From: Hyphobacterium sp. CCMP332
Lineage (GTDB): Bacteria > Pseudomonadota > Alphaproteobacteria > Caulobacterales > Maricaulaceae
NCBI RefSeq assembly: GCF_014323565.1
Contig: NZ_CP058669.1
Coordinates: forward strand, 1-64,000
Length of the DNA: 64,000 bases
Reading direction: 5' to 3'
A model generated the notes under the pieces. The model was not told where the DNA came from and did no database searches. It saw nothing but the letters and a program-made list of their open reading frames with translations. Below, in pieces: positions 53,027-61,623 of this stretch; within the stretch, counting starts at the first letter, position 1; each line of letters starts with the position of its first letter. Position numbers and translations under genes: made by a program.

Positions 53027-54087
53027 TCAATATTCGTCCGGCCATTCTCTGCGGCGGGTCCGGCGAGCGCCTCTGGCCGCTCTCCCGCAAGGACAGGCCG
53101 AAACCCTTCCACCGGCTCCTGTCGGACCGCACCCTGTTTGAAGATACGCTGCTACGCTGTGCCGGGCAGGGCGAGGGCATCGCCTTCACCGCTCCGCTTG
53201 TGATCGCAGGCCAAGCGATTGAGGCTCCCGTCCGCGACGGCCTCGCCAGTGCCGGCATCACACCGGCCGCCCTGGCGTTCGAACCCGTGGGCCGGAATAC
53301 TGCCCCCGCGGCCGCTATCGCCGCCCTGCTGGCGCAGAAACAGGACGGGCCGGAAGCGCTGGTTCTGCTCGTGCCGTCAGATCATCACATTGCTCCGGTG
53401 ACCAAATTCCGCGAAACGATTGCCGCCGCCGCGCCGCTTGCGGCGGATGGAAAAATCGTGGTCTTCGGCATCCCGCCCACGCGGCCTGAAACCGGCTATG
53501 GCTATATCCGGACGGGCGAGGCGCTGGGTGAGGGCTTCACGGTTGCTGCCTTCGAGGAAAAGCCGGATGAGGCAACGGCGCAATCCTATCTGCAAAGCGG
53601 TGACCGTTTGTGGAATGCCGGCCTGTTTCTGTTCCGCGCCGATATCCTGCTCAGCGAGCTCGCGCGCTTCGAACCGGAAATCCTGATTGCGGTGAAAGAA
53701 TCACTGGGCGTGGACGGGGCGATTGATGCCGAGACGTTTTCGGCCAGCCCGTCCGTGCCGCTGGACATTGCGGTGATGGAACGCACCGCCCATGCCGCTG
53801 TCGTCCCGACCCGGTTCGACTGGTCGGATGTCGGCACCTGGCCGTCCCTAGCCGATGCGCTGGAGGGCGATGCCAATGGTAATATTCTGTCCGGAGATAT
53901 TGTCGCGTTTGATAGCAAAAACAGCTATTTGCGCGGCGATGGCGTGACGCTGACGGCGTTGGGCGTGAACGATCTGGTTGTGGTGGCAACGGGAGATGCG
54001 GTCTTCGTGGCGCCAAAATCCCGAGCCCATGACGTCAAGAAAATCATCGCCGAACTGAAGGCCGGGGGACGCGACGACCGCCTCTGA
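53023..54087 (+). CDS. manC: Mannose-1-phosphate guanylyltransferase
   Basis: The 354-residue enzyme makes GDP-mannose from mannose-1-P and GTP. It shows the pyrophosphorylase loop LCGGSGERLWPLSRKDRPKP, FEPVGRNTAPAAAIAAL, LVPSDHHI, ETGYGYIRTGE, EEKPDEATA, WNAGLFLFRA and the distal DWSDVGTWPSL. It lacks the C-terminal isomerase domain of bifunctional ManC/AlgA, and the separate AGE-type isomerase coupled upstream would fill that role. Confidence 0.93.
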   Translation: MINIRPAILCGGSGERLWPLSRKDRPKPFHRLLSDRTLFEDTLLRCAGQGEGIAFTAPLVIAGQAIEAPVRDGLASAGITPAALAFEPVGRNTAPAAAIAALLAQKQDGPEALVLLVPSDHHIAPVTKFRETIAAAAPLAADGKIVVFGIPPTRPETGYGYIRTGEALGEGFTVAAFEEKPDEATAQSYLQSGDRLWNAGLFLFRADILLSELARFEPEILIAVKESLGVDGAIDAETFSASPSVPLDIAVMERTAHAAVVPTRFDWSDVGTWPSLADALEGDANGNILSGDIVAFDSKNSYLRGDGVTLTALGVNDLVVVATGDAVFVAPKSRAHDVKKIIAELKAGGRDDRL

Positions 54088-54094
54088 CAGCTCC

Positions 54095-54117
54095 AACTTC
54101 GAGTCATACTTGAAGTT
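54095..54117. repeat. Inverted repeat between manC and zapA block
   Basis: AACTTCGAGT and ACTTGAAGTT form a 10-bp stem with one G-T pair and a 3-nt CAT spacer. No T tract follows, so it looks more like a dimer-binding operator upstream of the 54147 gene than a terminator. Confidence 0.5.
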
Positions 54118-54146
54118 TCGGCCATTCCAGTCGATTTTAGCGGCAC

Positions 54147-54431
54147 ATGTCTAACTCCACCGATCCCATGGCGCAGGCCATCGCCCGGCTCGATCGTGCC
54201 CTGACGCATGTTGAAGCGCGGCTGAATCGCTTGCAGGCCACAGCCCGTGATAGCAGCGATGCCGATGCCGATCGCGCCCGTCTGGCCGAAGAGCTCGACA
54301 AGGCCCGCGCCAGCGAAGCGGCTATGGCCGAGGCTGCCGAAGACGCGTCGAAAGCACTTGGTGAAGCCATCGCCGAGCTCCGCGCCGCTGCCGATGCGGC
54401 AGAAGCCGCAGTGGAGGCCGGCAATGGGTAA
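54147..54431 (+). CDS. Small coiled-coil protein upstream of zapA
   Basis: The 94-residue Ala/Glu/Asp-rich helix (AIARLDRALTHVEARLNRLQ, AAMAEAAEDASKALGEAIAE) has no signal peptide. Small coiled-coil proteins of the DUF4164 kind often precede zapA in alphaproteobacteria. It overlaps zapA by 8 nt. It is probably cytoplasmic and may act with ZapA at the division site, but no direct function is known to me. Confidence 0.78.
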   Translation: MSNSTDPMAQAIARLDRALTHVEARLNRLQATARDSSDADADRARLAEELDKARASEAAMAEAAEDASKALGEAIAELRAAADAAEAAVEAGNG

Positions 54432-54777
54432 GGTCTCCGTCACCCTGAATGGCCGCGCCTTCACCATTGGCTGCGAGGACGGGCAGGAAAGCTATCTGCG
54501 CGAACTGGCGCGGCATCTCGATACCCATGTCACCGATTTGTCCAAACAGGTCGGCCAGATCGGCGATCTGCGACTCCTGCTGATGGCTTCGCTGGTGGTC
54601 GTCGACGAGTTGAAAACCGCCCAGAACCGGCTGGAGGCTCTGGAATCGCATCTCAACCGGCTGAAGAGCGAAAGCAGCGCCAAACCGGCGGAGTCGGCGG
54701 GCGCGGACGGGCTGGTCGAGGCGCTGAACGGGATTTCCGAGCGGCTTGAACGGCTGGCCACAGAAGATGCCTCTTGA
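54424..54777 (+). CDS. zapA: Cell division protein ZapA
   Basis: The 117-residue ZapA bundles FtsZ filaments at the division ring. The N-terminal globular part is VSVTLNGRAFTIGCEDGQES, then LRELARHLDTHV. The C-terminal coiled coil runs from DLRLLLMASLVVVDEL to the end. The start overlaps the preceding coiled-coil gene. The zapA - small RNA - 5-formyl-THF cyclo-ligase order matches the classical ssrS locus. Confidence 0.9.
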   Translation: MGKVSVTLNGRAFTIGCEDGQESYLRELARHLDTHVTDLSKQVGQIGDLRLLLMASLVVVDELKTAQNRLEALESHLNRLKSESSAKPAESAGADGLVEALNGISERLERLATEDAS

Positions 54778-54805
54778 GGATCGGCGCGGCGAGGTCCACA
54801 TAGGG

Positions 54806-54960
54806 GATTGGCGGTCTCTGCGACACTCGTCAGGACTTTAATTCCCCGCGGCCTTACATCTCGTCGAGGGAGCTGCCTCTGATGGGGATCGTGGTCCCTG
54901 ATACGCGGCGCCCACCTACACTCGTGGGTTCGATGGGAATTTATAAAGTCCAACGGTGAT
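54806..54960 (+). ncRNA. ssrS: Putative 6S RNA
   Basis: A gene-free 190-nt space lies between zapA and the FTHF cyclo-ligase gene, where 6S RNA is encoded across proteobacteria. GGACTTTAATTCCC (54833-54846) pairs with GGGAATTTATAAAGTCC (54935-54951) as a long closing helix. Inside are hairpins CCCAC/GTGGG (54911-54927) and GGGA/TCCC, and CCGCG/CGCGG as an inner helix, giving the elongated shape of 6S RNA. 6S RNA sequesters sigma-70 polymerase in slow growth. The ends are approximate; the true 5' end may be anywhere from 54806 to 54830. Confidence 0.6.
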
Positions 54961-54974
54961 TGTGGGGCCGCTGC

Positions 54975-55547
54975 ATGTTTCTGAATTGGCGAAAAAACCG
55001 GGCGAGGACAGCTGCATTATTGCGCCGCAAGGCGGCACACGCGGCCCACCCTGATGCCGCCAGAGACCTGGTTTCCAATTTTCCTGATGAAATCTGGCCC
55101 GGCGTCGGACACGTCGTGGCCGGATATTGGGCCGCAAATTCCGAAATCGACGCCATCCGCCTGATCGAGACCTTCCACTGTGAGCAGGCCCGAATCGTCT
55201 TGCCGCGTGTCGCAGGTCCGGATGTTCCGCTCGACTTTCACGCCTGGCATCCCGAAGACGAGCTGGAAAGAAGTGCCCACGGTATCTCCGCGCCGAAAAA
55301 GAGCGCCACACGTCTGACGCCGCAATTGCTGTTGGTGCCCCTTCTGGCCTTTGATGACCGCGGATACCGGCTGGGCTATGGCGGCGGCTATTACGACCGC
55401 ACTCTGGAGGCCTTGCGGGCCGCCGGACCGGTCACAACGGCCGGTCTCGCCTTCGAGGCGCAGCGGGTGAAGAAACTGCCTGCGCAGCGTCATGATCAGC
55501 GTCTTGATTGGATTATCACCGAAAAAAGGGCATATCGCTTCGCGTGA
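54975..55547 (+). CDS. 5-formyltetrahydrofolate cyclo-ligase
   Basis: This enzyme of about 190 residues converts 5-formyl-THF to 5,10-methenyl-THF. It shows FLNWRKNRARTAALLRRKAA at the N-terminus, IVLPRVAGPDVPLDFHAWHP, TPQLLLVPLLAFDDRGYRLG and the signature GYGGGYYDRTLEAL. The start at MFLNWRK is preferred to the TTG at 54960. Its position after the 6S RNA candidate is the standard arrangement. Confidence 0.92.
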   Translation: MFLNWRKNRARTAALLRRKAAHAAHPDAARDLVSNFPDEIWPGVGHVVAGYWAANSEIDAIRLIETFHCEQARIVLPRVAGPDVPLDFHAWHPEDELERSAHGISAPKKSATRLTPQLLLVPLLAFDDRGYRLGYGGGYYDRTLEALRAAGPVTTAGLAFEAQRVKKLPAQRHDQRLDWIITEKRAYRFA

Positions 55548-55564
55548 ACAGGAAGGCAGTGGTT

Positions 55565-56383
55565 ATGCGGATAGCATTTTTCGGTGATGTGATGGGCAAG
55601 TCCGGACGTCAGGCCGTGCAGGAACACCTGCCGGGCCTGATCGCATCGCTTGGCCTCGACTTCGTCGCCATCAATGCGGAAAATGCGGCGGGTGGCTTCG
55701 GAATTACCGAGCGGACCGCAAACGAGATGTTCGATGCCGGCGCGGATGCGCTCACGCTTGGCAACCATGCGTGGGACCAGTCCGAAGCCCTGACCTTCAT
55801 CGAACGCGAACCGCGTCTCCTGCGTCCATCGAATTATCCGCCGGGCACGGCACCCGGGCGGGGCGCAGGCGTCTTTCCGGCGAGGAATGGCGCGATGGTG
55901 TTCGTCATGAATGTCATGGGCCGGCTTTTCATGGACCCTCTGGACGATCCCTTTGTGTCGGTAGAAAAGGAAATCTCGGCCGCGCCGCTGGGCGAGGTCT
56001 GCGATGCGGCACTGGTGGATTTTCATGGCGAGGCGACGTCTGAAAAGAACGCCATGGGCTATTTCTGTGACGGCCGGGCCAGCCTCGTAGTGGGCACGCA
56101 CACGCACATCCCGACGGCCGATCACCGCGTTCTGCCGCAGGGCACCGCCTATATCACCGATCTGGGCATGACCGGCGACTATGATTCAATCATCGGCATG
56201 GACAGAGAAGAACCCATGCGCCGCTTTACGACGCGCATGCGCTCGGGACGGTTCTCGCCCGCCGAAGGCGAGGGCACTTTGTGCGGTGTGGTGATCGAGA
56301 CCTATGACCGGACAGGATTGTCAAAATCCATCCACCCGGTCCGCATTGGCGGCATCCTGCATCAGGCCGAGCCAGCGCTCTGA
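55565..56383 (+). CDS. YmdB-family metallophosphoesterase
   Basis: The 272-residue protein matches the TIGR00282/YmdB group of calcineurin-like phosphoesterases, some of which hydrolyse 2',3'-cyclic nucleotides or cyclic AMP. Metal ligands lie in MRIAFFGDVMGKSGR (Asp), AINAENAAGGFGITE (Glu/Asn), LTLGNHAWDQ (Asn-His), VDFHGEATSEK (His) and VVGTHTHIPTADHRVL (His-X-His). The start at MRIAFFG is set by family alignment; a longer frame overlaps the cyclo-ligase gene. Its end overlaps the convergent hipA by 22 nt. Confidence 0.9.
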   Translation: MRIAFFGDVMGKSGRQAVQEHLPGLIASLGLDFVAINAENAAGGFGITERTANEMFDAGADALTLGNHAWDQSEALTFIEREPRLLRPSNYPPGTAPGRGAGVFPARNGAMVFVMNVMGRLFMDPLDDPFVSVEKEISAAPLGEVCDAALVDFHGEATSEKNAMGYFCDGRASLVVGTHTHIPTADHRVLPQGTAYITDLGMTGDYDSIIGMDREEPMRRFTTRMRSGRFSPAEGEGTLCGVVIETYDRTGLSKSIHPVRIGGILHQAEPAL

Positions 56384-57606
56384 TCAGCGTTTAGATTTTT
56401 CAGAATACGATTGGTCTGATCAACGATTTCGGAACAAATATAGTCAGTCCCGGCGCGTGCGGCCTGACCCTCCGCGACGAGTTTGTCGGATTCTGCGGCA
56501 ATTTTTTCGAGGATCGTCGCTGCAATGTACGAAACCCGCCTGACCGTCGAGGCTGGTGCCAGTCCGCAGTCGTCCGCGAAAGCGATCCATGATTGGCGAT
56601 TGATATAGCGATAATTCCTCTTTTGGCCGATTTTTATCGCCATATTGTGGGTAATATTGCTGTAGGGGGCCGCTGTCTGAAGGTCATAGGCAGGGGCGAG
56701 CTTGTAGTCCTGATCAATCAGGAAGCTGAAATTCTTGGCGTGGCCATCTGTGTTGGCAATGCAGGCGTTAAAAATGACCCGGTCACGCAGTTCCAGGCGA
56801 TCCCGGATACGATTGCTGCTGAAACGGTCGACGACGCGGAAGAGGTCGCTGAGTTTCGGCCCGCCATGCGCCTCATATTTCTGCAACGGCGAATAGCCGA
56901 GCGCCTGTGCGGCGTCTTCCTGATGCAGTCGCGTGACAGAATTGGAATCTTGCAGAACGCGATCATAGCGTTTGACCAGCAAATATGGGTGCTGAAGCGC
57001 TTTTCCTACCTCCACGTCCGCAACGTCCAGACCAATGGCTTTGGCAAGTCGCATGCAGAGCGCTTCATTTTCGACTGACGCATAGAGGTGGGTCTCTGGC
57101 TTCAATATGTGGGTGGAAGCGGCACCGTTCAGAGGCAGGCGAATTTGGCCATCAATTCGCGCGATTACCATTTTCGACTGTGCGCCGGCGAGGGAGAGCC
57201 CGACATCTTCATTTCCCGCCAGTAGTGGGCGCGCCGGTAGCTGATCGATATCGGCTGCGAGCTCTTCTTCGCTTCTCGCAAGGTATTTGCCGGCGGCTTC
57301 GGGGCCGCCGATCGACAAGGCCCCCGCAGTTTCCCGCCCGGTTTTTTTGAGCAGAGTGTATAGATCCGCCGGATGCGACCGGTTCAACCGCGCAAATGCG
57401 CGAAGTTGATCTTCTTCGGGCAGAAGATTGGCAAACCAGTTTGTTGCGATCTCTGAATCCGGTTCCGTGAGCGTAACGGGAAGGCTGGCTGAAACGGGAA
57501 ACGGGTCTTCCTCGTCCAACCATGACGGATTGTAGCGAAAATTGATATTCGCGCCTTCGCCGGTGATTGTGCCGACCTGGCGGGTTTCATAGTAGACTGG
57601 AATCAT
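56362..57606 (-). CDS. hipA: HipA family serine/threonine kinase toxin
   Basis: The 414-residue HipA toxin kinase phosphorylates glutamyl-tRNA synthetase or related targets and causes dormancy. Recognisable are the N-terminal subdomain (FRYNPSWLDEEDPFPVSASL), the P-loop-like SLAGAQSKM, THILKPE (ATP lysine), the catalytic IANTDGHAKNFSFLID and the metal-binding LAPAYDLQTAAPYSN. All key residues appear intact. It overlaps the antitoxin gene by 4 nt and is expressed from the same promoter. Confidence 0.94.
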   Translation of the reverse strand: MIPVYYETRQVGTITGEGANINFRYNPSWLDEEDPFPVSASLPVTLTEPDSEIATNWFANLLPEEDQLRAFARLNRSHPADLYTLLKKTGRETAGALSIGGPEAAGKYLARSEEELAADIDQLPARPLLAGNEDVGLSLAGAQSKMVIARIDGQIRLPLNGAASTHILKPETHLYASVENEALCMRLAKAIGLDVADVEVGKALQHPYLLVKRYDRVLQDSNSVTRLHQEDAAQALGYSPLQKYEAHGGPKLSDLFRVVDRFSSNRIRDRLELRDRVIFNACIANTDGHAKNFSFLIDQDYKLAPAYDLQTAAPYSNITHNMAIKIGQKRNYRYINRQSWIAFADDCGLAPASTVRRVSYIAATILEKIAAESDKLVAEGQAARAGTDYICSEIVDQTNRILKNLNADQSAGSA

Positions 57607-57821
57607 TCAACGCTGCTCGCTTTGAGGGTAAGGTTCAAGGCGGCCGCGACCTCCAGTATGGCCCCGATTCGGGCATTGGGCTTGCCGGATTCGATTTCGC
57701 TAATCCATTGGTGGCTGAACCCCAAAGCATCTGCCACCTGCATTTGGGTTAATCCGGCCTTTCGTCTCGCCTGACGCAAAGCGGCACCCAAGTCTTCTGT
57801 AGACCGAATGATCTGTGCCAT
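57603..57821 (-). CDS. hipB: HipB-like antitoxin, XRE family
   Basis: The 72-residue helix-turn-helix antitoxin (LGAALRQARRKAGLTQMQVA, DALGFSHQWISEIESGKPNA) ends IGAILEVAAALNLTLKASSVE, the HipB-type dimer strand. It binds HipA and represses the operon. Three matching inverted repeats lie in the 130 bases upstream. Confidence 0.93.
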   Translation of the reverse strand: MAQIIRSTEDLGAALRQARRKAGLTQMQVADALGFSHQWISEIESGKPNARIGAILEVAAALNLTLKASSVE

Positions 57822-57832
57822 GGTCTAGCCCC

Positions 57833-57850
57833 TTTCGCCGATTGACGAAA
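57833..57850. promoter_or_regulatory. HipB operator O1
   Basis: TTTCG-N8-CGAAA, a perfect 5+5 inverted repeat with 8-bp spacer, lies 12 bp upstream of the hipB start codon. It overlaps the likely -10 element (CTAAAT on the minus strand). Confidence 0.75.
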
Positions 57851-57881
57851 TTTAGCACGATCTATTCGAGTAGGCAAGGGT

Positions 57882-57899
57882 TTTCGCCGATCAACGAAA
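57882..57899. promoter_or_regulatory. HipB operator O2
   Basis: This is a second perfect TTTCG-N8-CGAAA repeat whose spacer (CCGATCAA) closely resembles that of O1 (CCGATTGA). It lies 49 bp upstream of O1, just ahead of the likely -35 box TTGCCT. Confidence 0.75.
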
Positions 57900-57929
57900 T
57901 TGAACAATAACTTCGGGAATTGAACTGGA

Positions 57930-57947
57930 TTTCTCTGATCGACGAAA
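57930..57947. promoter_or_regulatory. HipB operator O3
   Basis: TTTCT-N8-CGAAA is the same repeat with one arm mismatch and spacer CTGATCGA, 48 bp beyond O2. It directly abuts the stop codon of the transaldolase gene. Confidence 0.65.
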
Positions 57948-58601
57948 TCACAGCGCGCCCTTTCCCGCATCCGTCCAATCCTTCAGGAAGGCATCCAGCC
58001 CCTTGTCGGTCAGATCGTGCCGGATCATGGCGTCGAAGATGTTCGGCGGCAGGGTGCAGGCATCGGCGCCTGCAAGCGCGGACCCTTCCACATGCGCCAT
58101 CGTGCGGATGGAGGCGGCGAGGATATAGGTCACATAGCCATGCTCGTCATAGAGCGTGCGGATATCCCTGATCAGCCCCAGCCCGTCCTGTCCGATATCA
58201 TCCAGACGGCCGATAAAGGGCGACACGAAGGTGGCTCCCGCCTTGGCCGCCAGCAGGGCCTGGGCGACGGAGAAGCACAGCGTCACATTGGTCGGATGGC
58301 CTTCATCTGTCAGCGCGCGGCAGGCTTTCAGCCCGTCCACGGTGAGCGGCAATTTGACGACGATATTGTCGTGAAGGGCGCGCAGCTTGCGGCCTTCGGC
58401 AATCATGGTTGCGGCATCTGTGGCAACGACTTCGGCGCTGACCGGCCCGTCGACGGCCTCGCAGATGGCCTTCAGTCCGTCGAAGAAATCACCGCCCGCC
58501 CTGGCCACCAGTGACGGGTTGGTCGTCACGCCGTCCACCAGCCCGCCTGTGGCGCGTTCGGCAATCAGACCGGCATCGGCACTATCCAGAAACAACATCA
58601 T
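57948..58601 (-). CDS. tal: Small-type transaldolase
   Basis: The 217-residue enzyme belongs to the fructose-6-phosphate aldolase/short transaldolase group: MLFLDSADAGLIAERATGGL, DGVTTNPSLVARAG, VSAEVVATDAATMI, the Schiff-base lysine in NIVVKLPLTVDGLKA, TLCFSVAQALLAAKAGATFV and SPFIGRLDDIGQDGL. It acts in the non-oxidative pentose phosphate pathway together with the transketolase at 61624. The hipBA unit lies directly downstream on the same strand. Confidence 0.92.
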   Translation of the reverse strand: MMLFLDSADAGLIAERATGGLVDGVTTNPSLVARAGGDFFDGLKAICEAVDGPVSAEVVATDAATMIAEGRKLRALHDNIVVKLPLTVDGLKACRALTDEGHPTNVTLCFSVAQALLAAKAGATFVSPFIGRLDDIGQDGLGLIRDIRTLYDEHGYVTYILAASIRTMAHVEGSALAGADACTLPPNIFDAMIRHDLTDKGLDAFLKDWTDAGKGAL

Positions 58602-58756
58602 CGCGGCATCTCCTCTTGTCTTGTCTCCCGGATATCGCCTGCCGGTGAAGGAAACGTGACGAGACGGCTTGGAGGATGCACCTCACATGCGCTAACTAGC
58701 CGCCAGAGCAATTCACGCCGCCCTTCGGGGCGTGCCACAAACGGAGGCGACCGGAC

Positions 58757-59506
58757 ATGGCCGGACACTCGAAATGGGCAAATATCCAGCATCGCAAGGG
58801 CCGTCAGGACAAGGCGCGGGGCAAGCTGTTTTCCAAATTGTCCAAGGAAATCACTATCGCCGCCAAAATGGGCGGCCCCGACCCGGACATGAATCCGCGT
58901 CTGCGTCTGGCGGTGGCCAATGCCAAGGGGCAGTCCATGCCCAAGGACAATATCCAGCGCGCCATAGACAAGGCGTCGGGCAATGATGTCGATGCCTATG
59001 AGGAAATCCGCTATGAGGGCTTCGGCCCCGGCGGTATCGGCATCATCGTTGAATGCTCGACCGACAACCGCAATCGTGCCGCGTCCGATGTGCGCACGGC
59101 CTTCTCGAAAAATGGCGGTAATCTCGGCGAGACCGGTGCCGTCGCCTTCATGTTCGATCAGGTCGGCGAGATCCGTTATTCCGAAGAAGTCGCCGACGAG
59201 GAGGCGATGTTCGAGGCCGCCATCGAAGCCGGGGCCGAGGATGTCATCCATGAGGCCGGCGATGCAGACGAGGGCGAGCCCGGTGAACGCATCGTCTTTT
59301 GCGCCCGCGATGATCTCGCAGAAGTCGCCGGCAATCTGCAGACTGCTCTGGGCGAGCCGAAATCGGTGAACATCATCTGGAAGCCGCAGACGATGACGCC
59401 GGTCGAAGACGACAAGGTCGATAGCGTCGTCCGACTGCTCGAAGTGCTGGATGATCTCGACGACGTCCAGAATGTCTACGCCAACGCCGACTTCCCGGAC
59501 GAATAG
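58757..59506 (+). CDS. YebC/PmpR family protein
   Basis: The 249-residue YebC begins [20 protein letters not shown] and contains [76 protein letters not shown] and [20 protein letters not shown]. The family includes transcription regulators and factors that ease translation of proline-rich stretches. The ATG is preceded by GGAGG. A PP2C-like gene follows 2 nt later. Confidence 0.94.
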   Translation: MAGHSKWANIQHRKGRQDKARGKLFSKLSKEITIAAKMGGPDPDMNPRLRLAVANAKGQSMPKDNIQRAIDKASGNDVDAYEEIRYEGFGPGGIGIIVECSTDNRNRAASDVRTAFSKNGGNLGETGAVAFMFDQVGEIRYSEEVADEEAMFEAAIEAGAEDVIHEAGDADEGEPGERIVFCARDDLAEVAGNLQTALGEPKSVNIIWKPQTMTPVEDDKVDSVVRLLEVLDDLDDVQNVYANADFPDE

Positions 59507-59508
59507 AC

Positions 59509-60387
59509 GTGCAACCCGGCCTGACCTTTCTTGATGCCGTCAACGTCCCGTCCGGGACAGGCAAGGGCGATGATCGCTACGGATTTGATGAAGGCGCCGG
59601 CACGGCCTGGGTCGTTGATGGGGCCACCGATGTCGGCACAGCCCGCCTGTTTCCCGATATCGGGGCCGACGCGGATGCCCCCAATTTCGGCTGGGAGAGT
59701 GATGCTGCCTGGTATGCGGATCATCTGTCAGAGCGTTTTATCCAGCCGCCCGATCCGCTTGAGAGCGCGAAAGCCTATCTCGAGCGCGTGATCACAGACG
59801 TCACGGCCAGGGCGCATCGCGACGCCGTGGTTCGGATTGAGGAACAGCCCCGCCACAACCTGCCGAGCGCTGGCGGGATATGGATGCGGCGCGTCGATGA
59901 CACGCTGGAATTTGCCGGGCTCGGCGATTGCGTGGCCATCGTCCGCACCGGCGGCCACACGCAATTCGTCGGCAATCTGGAGATGATCCGGGCCGAGCAT
60001 GCCTTGAACCGCAAACAGCTTGCCGAGCCCGCGGGCAAGGTCGGCGGCTATGCCAGTGCGCGCGAAACCCGCGGCCGGATGAATACAGACGGCGCTCACT
60101 GGGTGTTTTCCCTGCATCCCGAAGCCGCCGCGCGCGCCGAGGTGACGCGGATACAGATGCGCGGCGAGACCCATGTTCTCCTGATGTCAGATGGCTTTTT
60201 CCGTCTGGTCGAACCCTACGGGCTTTATGATATCGACCGCCTGATGGCGCGTGCCATTGAGGAGGACAGCCTGCCGGACCTCGCGGCGCAACTCCGCGCT
60301 GCCGAGCAGAATCCGGAGGATGATGTCCGCATCGGCCGCCTGAAAACCTCCGACGATGCCTGCGCCGTGCTGGTCGAGATCAGCTAG
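59509..60387 (+). CDS. PP2C-like protein phosphatase domain protein
   Basis: The 292-residue protein resembles metal-dependent serine/threonine phosphatases: GKGDDRYGFDEGAGTAWVVD, DGATDVGTARLF, FAGLGDCVAIVRTGG, VLLMSDGFFRLVEPYGLYD and a C-terminal DDACAVLVEIS. The Asp residues expected to bind metals are present, though the spacing is atypical for classical PP2C. GTG start two bases after yebC, so co-transcribed. The stop is shared in CTAG with the convergent gene. Confidence 0.8.
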   Translation: MQPGLTFLDAVNVPSGTGKGDDRYGFDEGAGTAWVVDGATDVGTARLFPDIGADADAPNFGWESDAAWYADHLSERFIQPPDPLESAKAYLERVITDVTARAHRDAVVRIEEQPRHNLPSAGGIWMRRVDDTLEFAGLGDCVAIVRTGGHTQFVGNLEMIRAEHALNRKQLAEPAGKVGGYASARETRGRMNTDGAHWVFSLHPEAAARAEVTRIQMRGETHVLLMSDGFFRLVEPYGLYDIDRLMARAIEEDSLPDLAAQLRAAEQNPEDDVRIGRLKTSDDACAVLVEIS

Positions 60388-61478
60388 TTTTCCGGCAGCT
60401 CATACCGCCCGATCACGCCCTCGGTCAGCGAGCCGAGCCAGAGATTTCCTTCATCATCCGGCACCACATTCGCCAGCATGCCGAAGCGGCTGTCGGGATC
60501 GTGGAAGCTGTCGAGATAATTTCCCTCTTCATCCATGACCAGCACGAAGGCCTTGGTTTCGCCGGGCCGAAGCCAGACCCATTCGGGCAGTTTGGTGATC
60601 ATCCGCGTCCAGAACGGATTGCGATGGAGGAAGCGCATGATCGGCACGCGCTGTGTGTCCATGGCGATGTAGAGCCGGCCCTGACCATCGCCCATCAGAC
60701 CATCCGGAATGCCGGGCAAATTCTCGGCCAAGATTTCGAACTCGCCGGCGCGCGGGCCCTCCAGCCAGTAGCGCGACAGGCGATAGCGATAGGTTTCCAG
60801 AACGAAGACGGCGCGATTGTCCGCCGACATGGCCACGCCATTGGCGAAATACAGCCCGTCGGCCAGCACCTCCATTTCGCCGGTGGCCGGATTGAGCGAA
60901 TACAGGAGTCCATAGGGACGGTTCTCTGCCATGTCATAGGCATATTGCGGGGTCCCTTCGCCTGCCCCCCAGCGGTAAGACGCCTCGGAAAAATAGATCG
61001 TCCCGTCCGGCCCGATATCCAGATCATCGGCAAAGGCGAGCGGGTGCTCGGTCGCCCCGGTCGAGAGCAGGGTGACTTCACCAGTCGCGACATCGACTGC
61101 ATAAACTCCGTCGATAGCCGCTGCAATCAGCCGGCCTTGGGCGTCCCATTGCAGACCCAGCACGGCAGCGCCGTCGGTCACCTGCGCCGCGGTCTCGCCT
61201 GCCCAGCTCTCTCCGTCCCGCGTCAGCCGGACGATCGATCCGTCATGCTGGCCGGAAAAGATCGCCCCGTCAGAGCCAATGGCCACATCCTCGGACGAGT
61301 GTAAAAGCGGGTGGGTGATCAGCTCCGCATCGGCCAGCCGTCCGCGCGGCTCCAGAACGCCGGTGAGGGCCGGCGGTTCCGGCTCGTCCCAATAGGCCGG
61401 GTCCACCGTGGCGGGCCAGACAAACCAGACCAGAAACAGACCGCCCAACACGGCCAGAACAATCAGAAATGTGCGCAT
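60384..61478 (-). CDS. SMP-30/strictosidine synthase-like beta-propeller protein, membrane-anchored
   Basis: The 364-residue protein has an N-terminal membrane span (FLIVLAVLGGLFLVWFVW) and a six-bladed propeller: DGAIFSGQHDGSIVRLTRDG, GLQWDAQGRLIAAAIDGVYA, FADDLDIGPDGTIYFSEASY, LLYSLNPATGEMEVLADGLY, FANGVAMSADNRAVFVLETY and IPDGLMGDGQGRLYIAMDTQ. The family contains lactonases and strictosidine synthases; the substrate is unknown. It faces the periplasm. Confidence 0.85.
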   Translation of the reverse strand: MRTFLIVLAVLGGLFLVWFVWPATVDPAYWDEPEPPALTGVLEPRGRLADAELITHPLLHSSEDVAIGSDGAIFSGQHDGSIVRLTRDGESWAGETAAQVTDGAAVLGLQWDAQGRLIAAAIDGVYAVDVATGEVTLLSTGATEHPLAFADDLDIGPDGTIYFSEASYRWGAGEGTPQYAYDMAENRPYGLLYSLNPATGEMEVLADGLYFANGVAMSADNRAVFVLETYRYRLSRYWLEGPRAGEFEILAENLPGIPDGLMGDGQGRLYIAMDTQRVPIMRFLHRNPFWTRMITKLPEWVWLRPGETKAFVLVMDEEGNYLDSFHDPDSRFGMLANVVPDDEGNLWLGSLTEGVIGRYELPEN

Positions 61479-61623
61479 GACCCCTGCCTCCCATTGATGC
61501 GGCAGCTTATCGCCAAAGTCCGGCCTGCGGAAGCACCGCCATTAACTGTGGGAAATCCGGCCGTCGCGCGTTAGGGCAAAAGCCGAATCTCTTTATAGAT
61601 TTTGCGCATCACAACACACGGGA

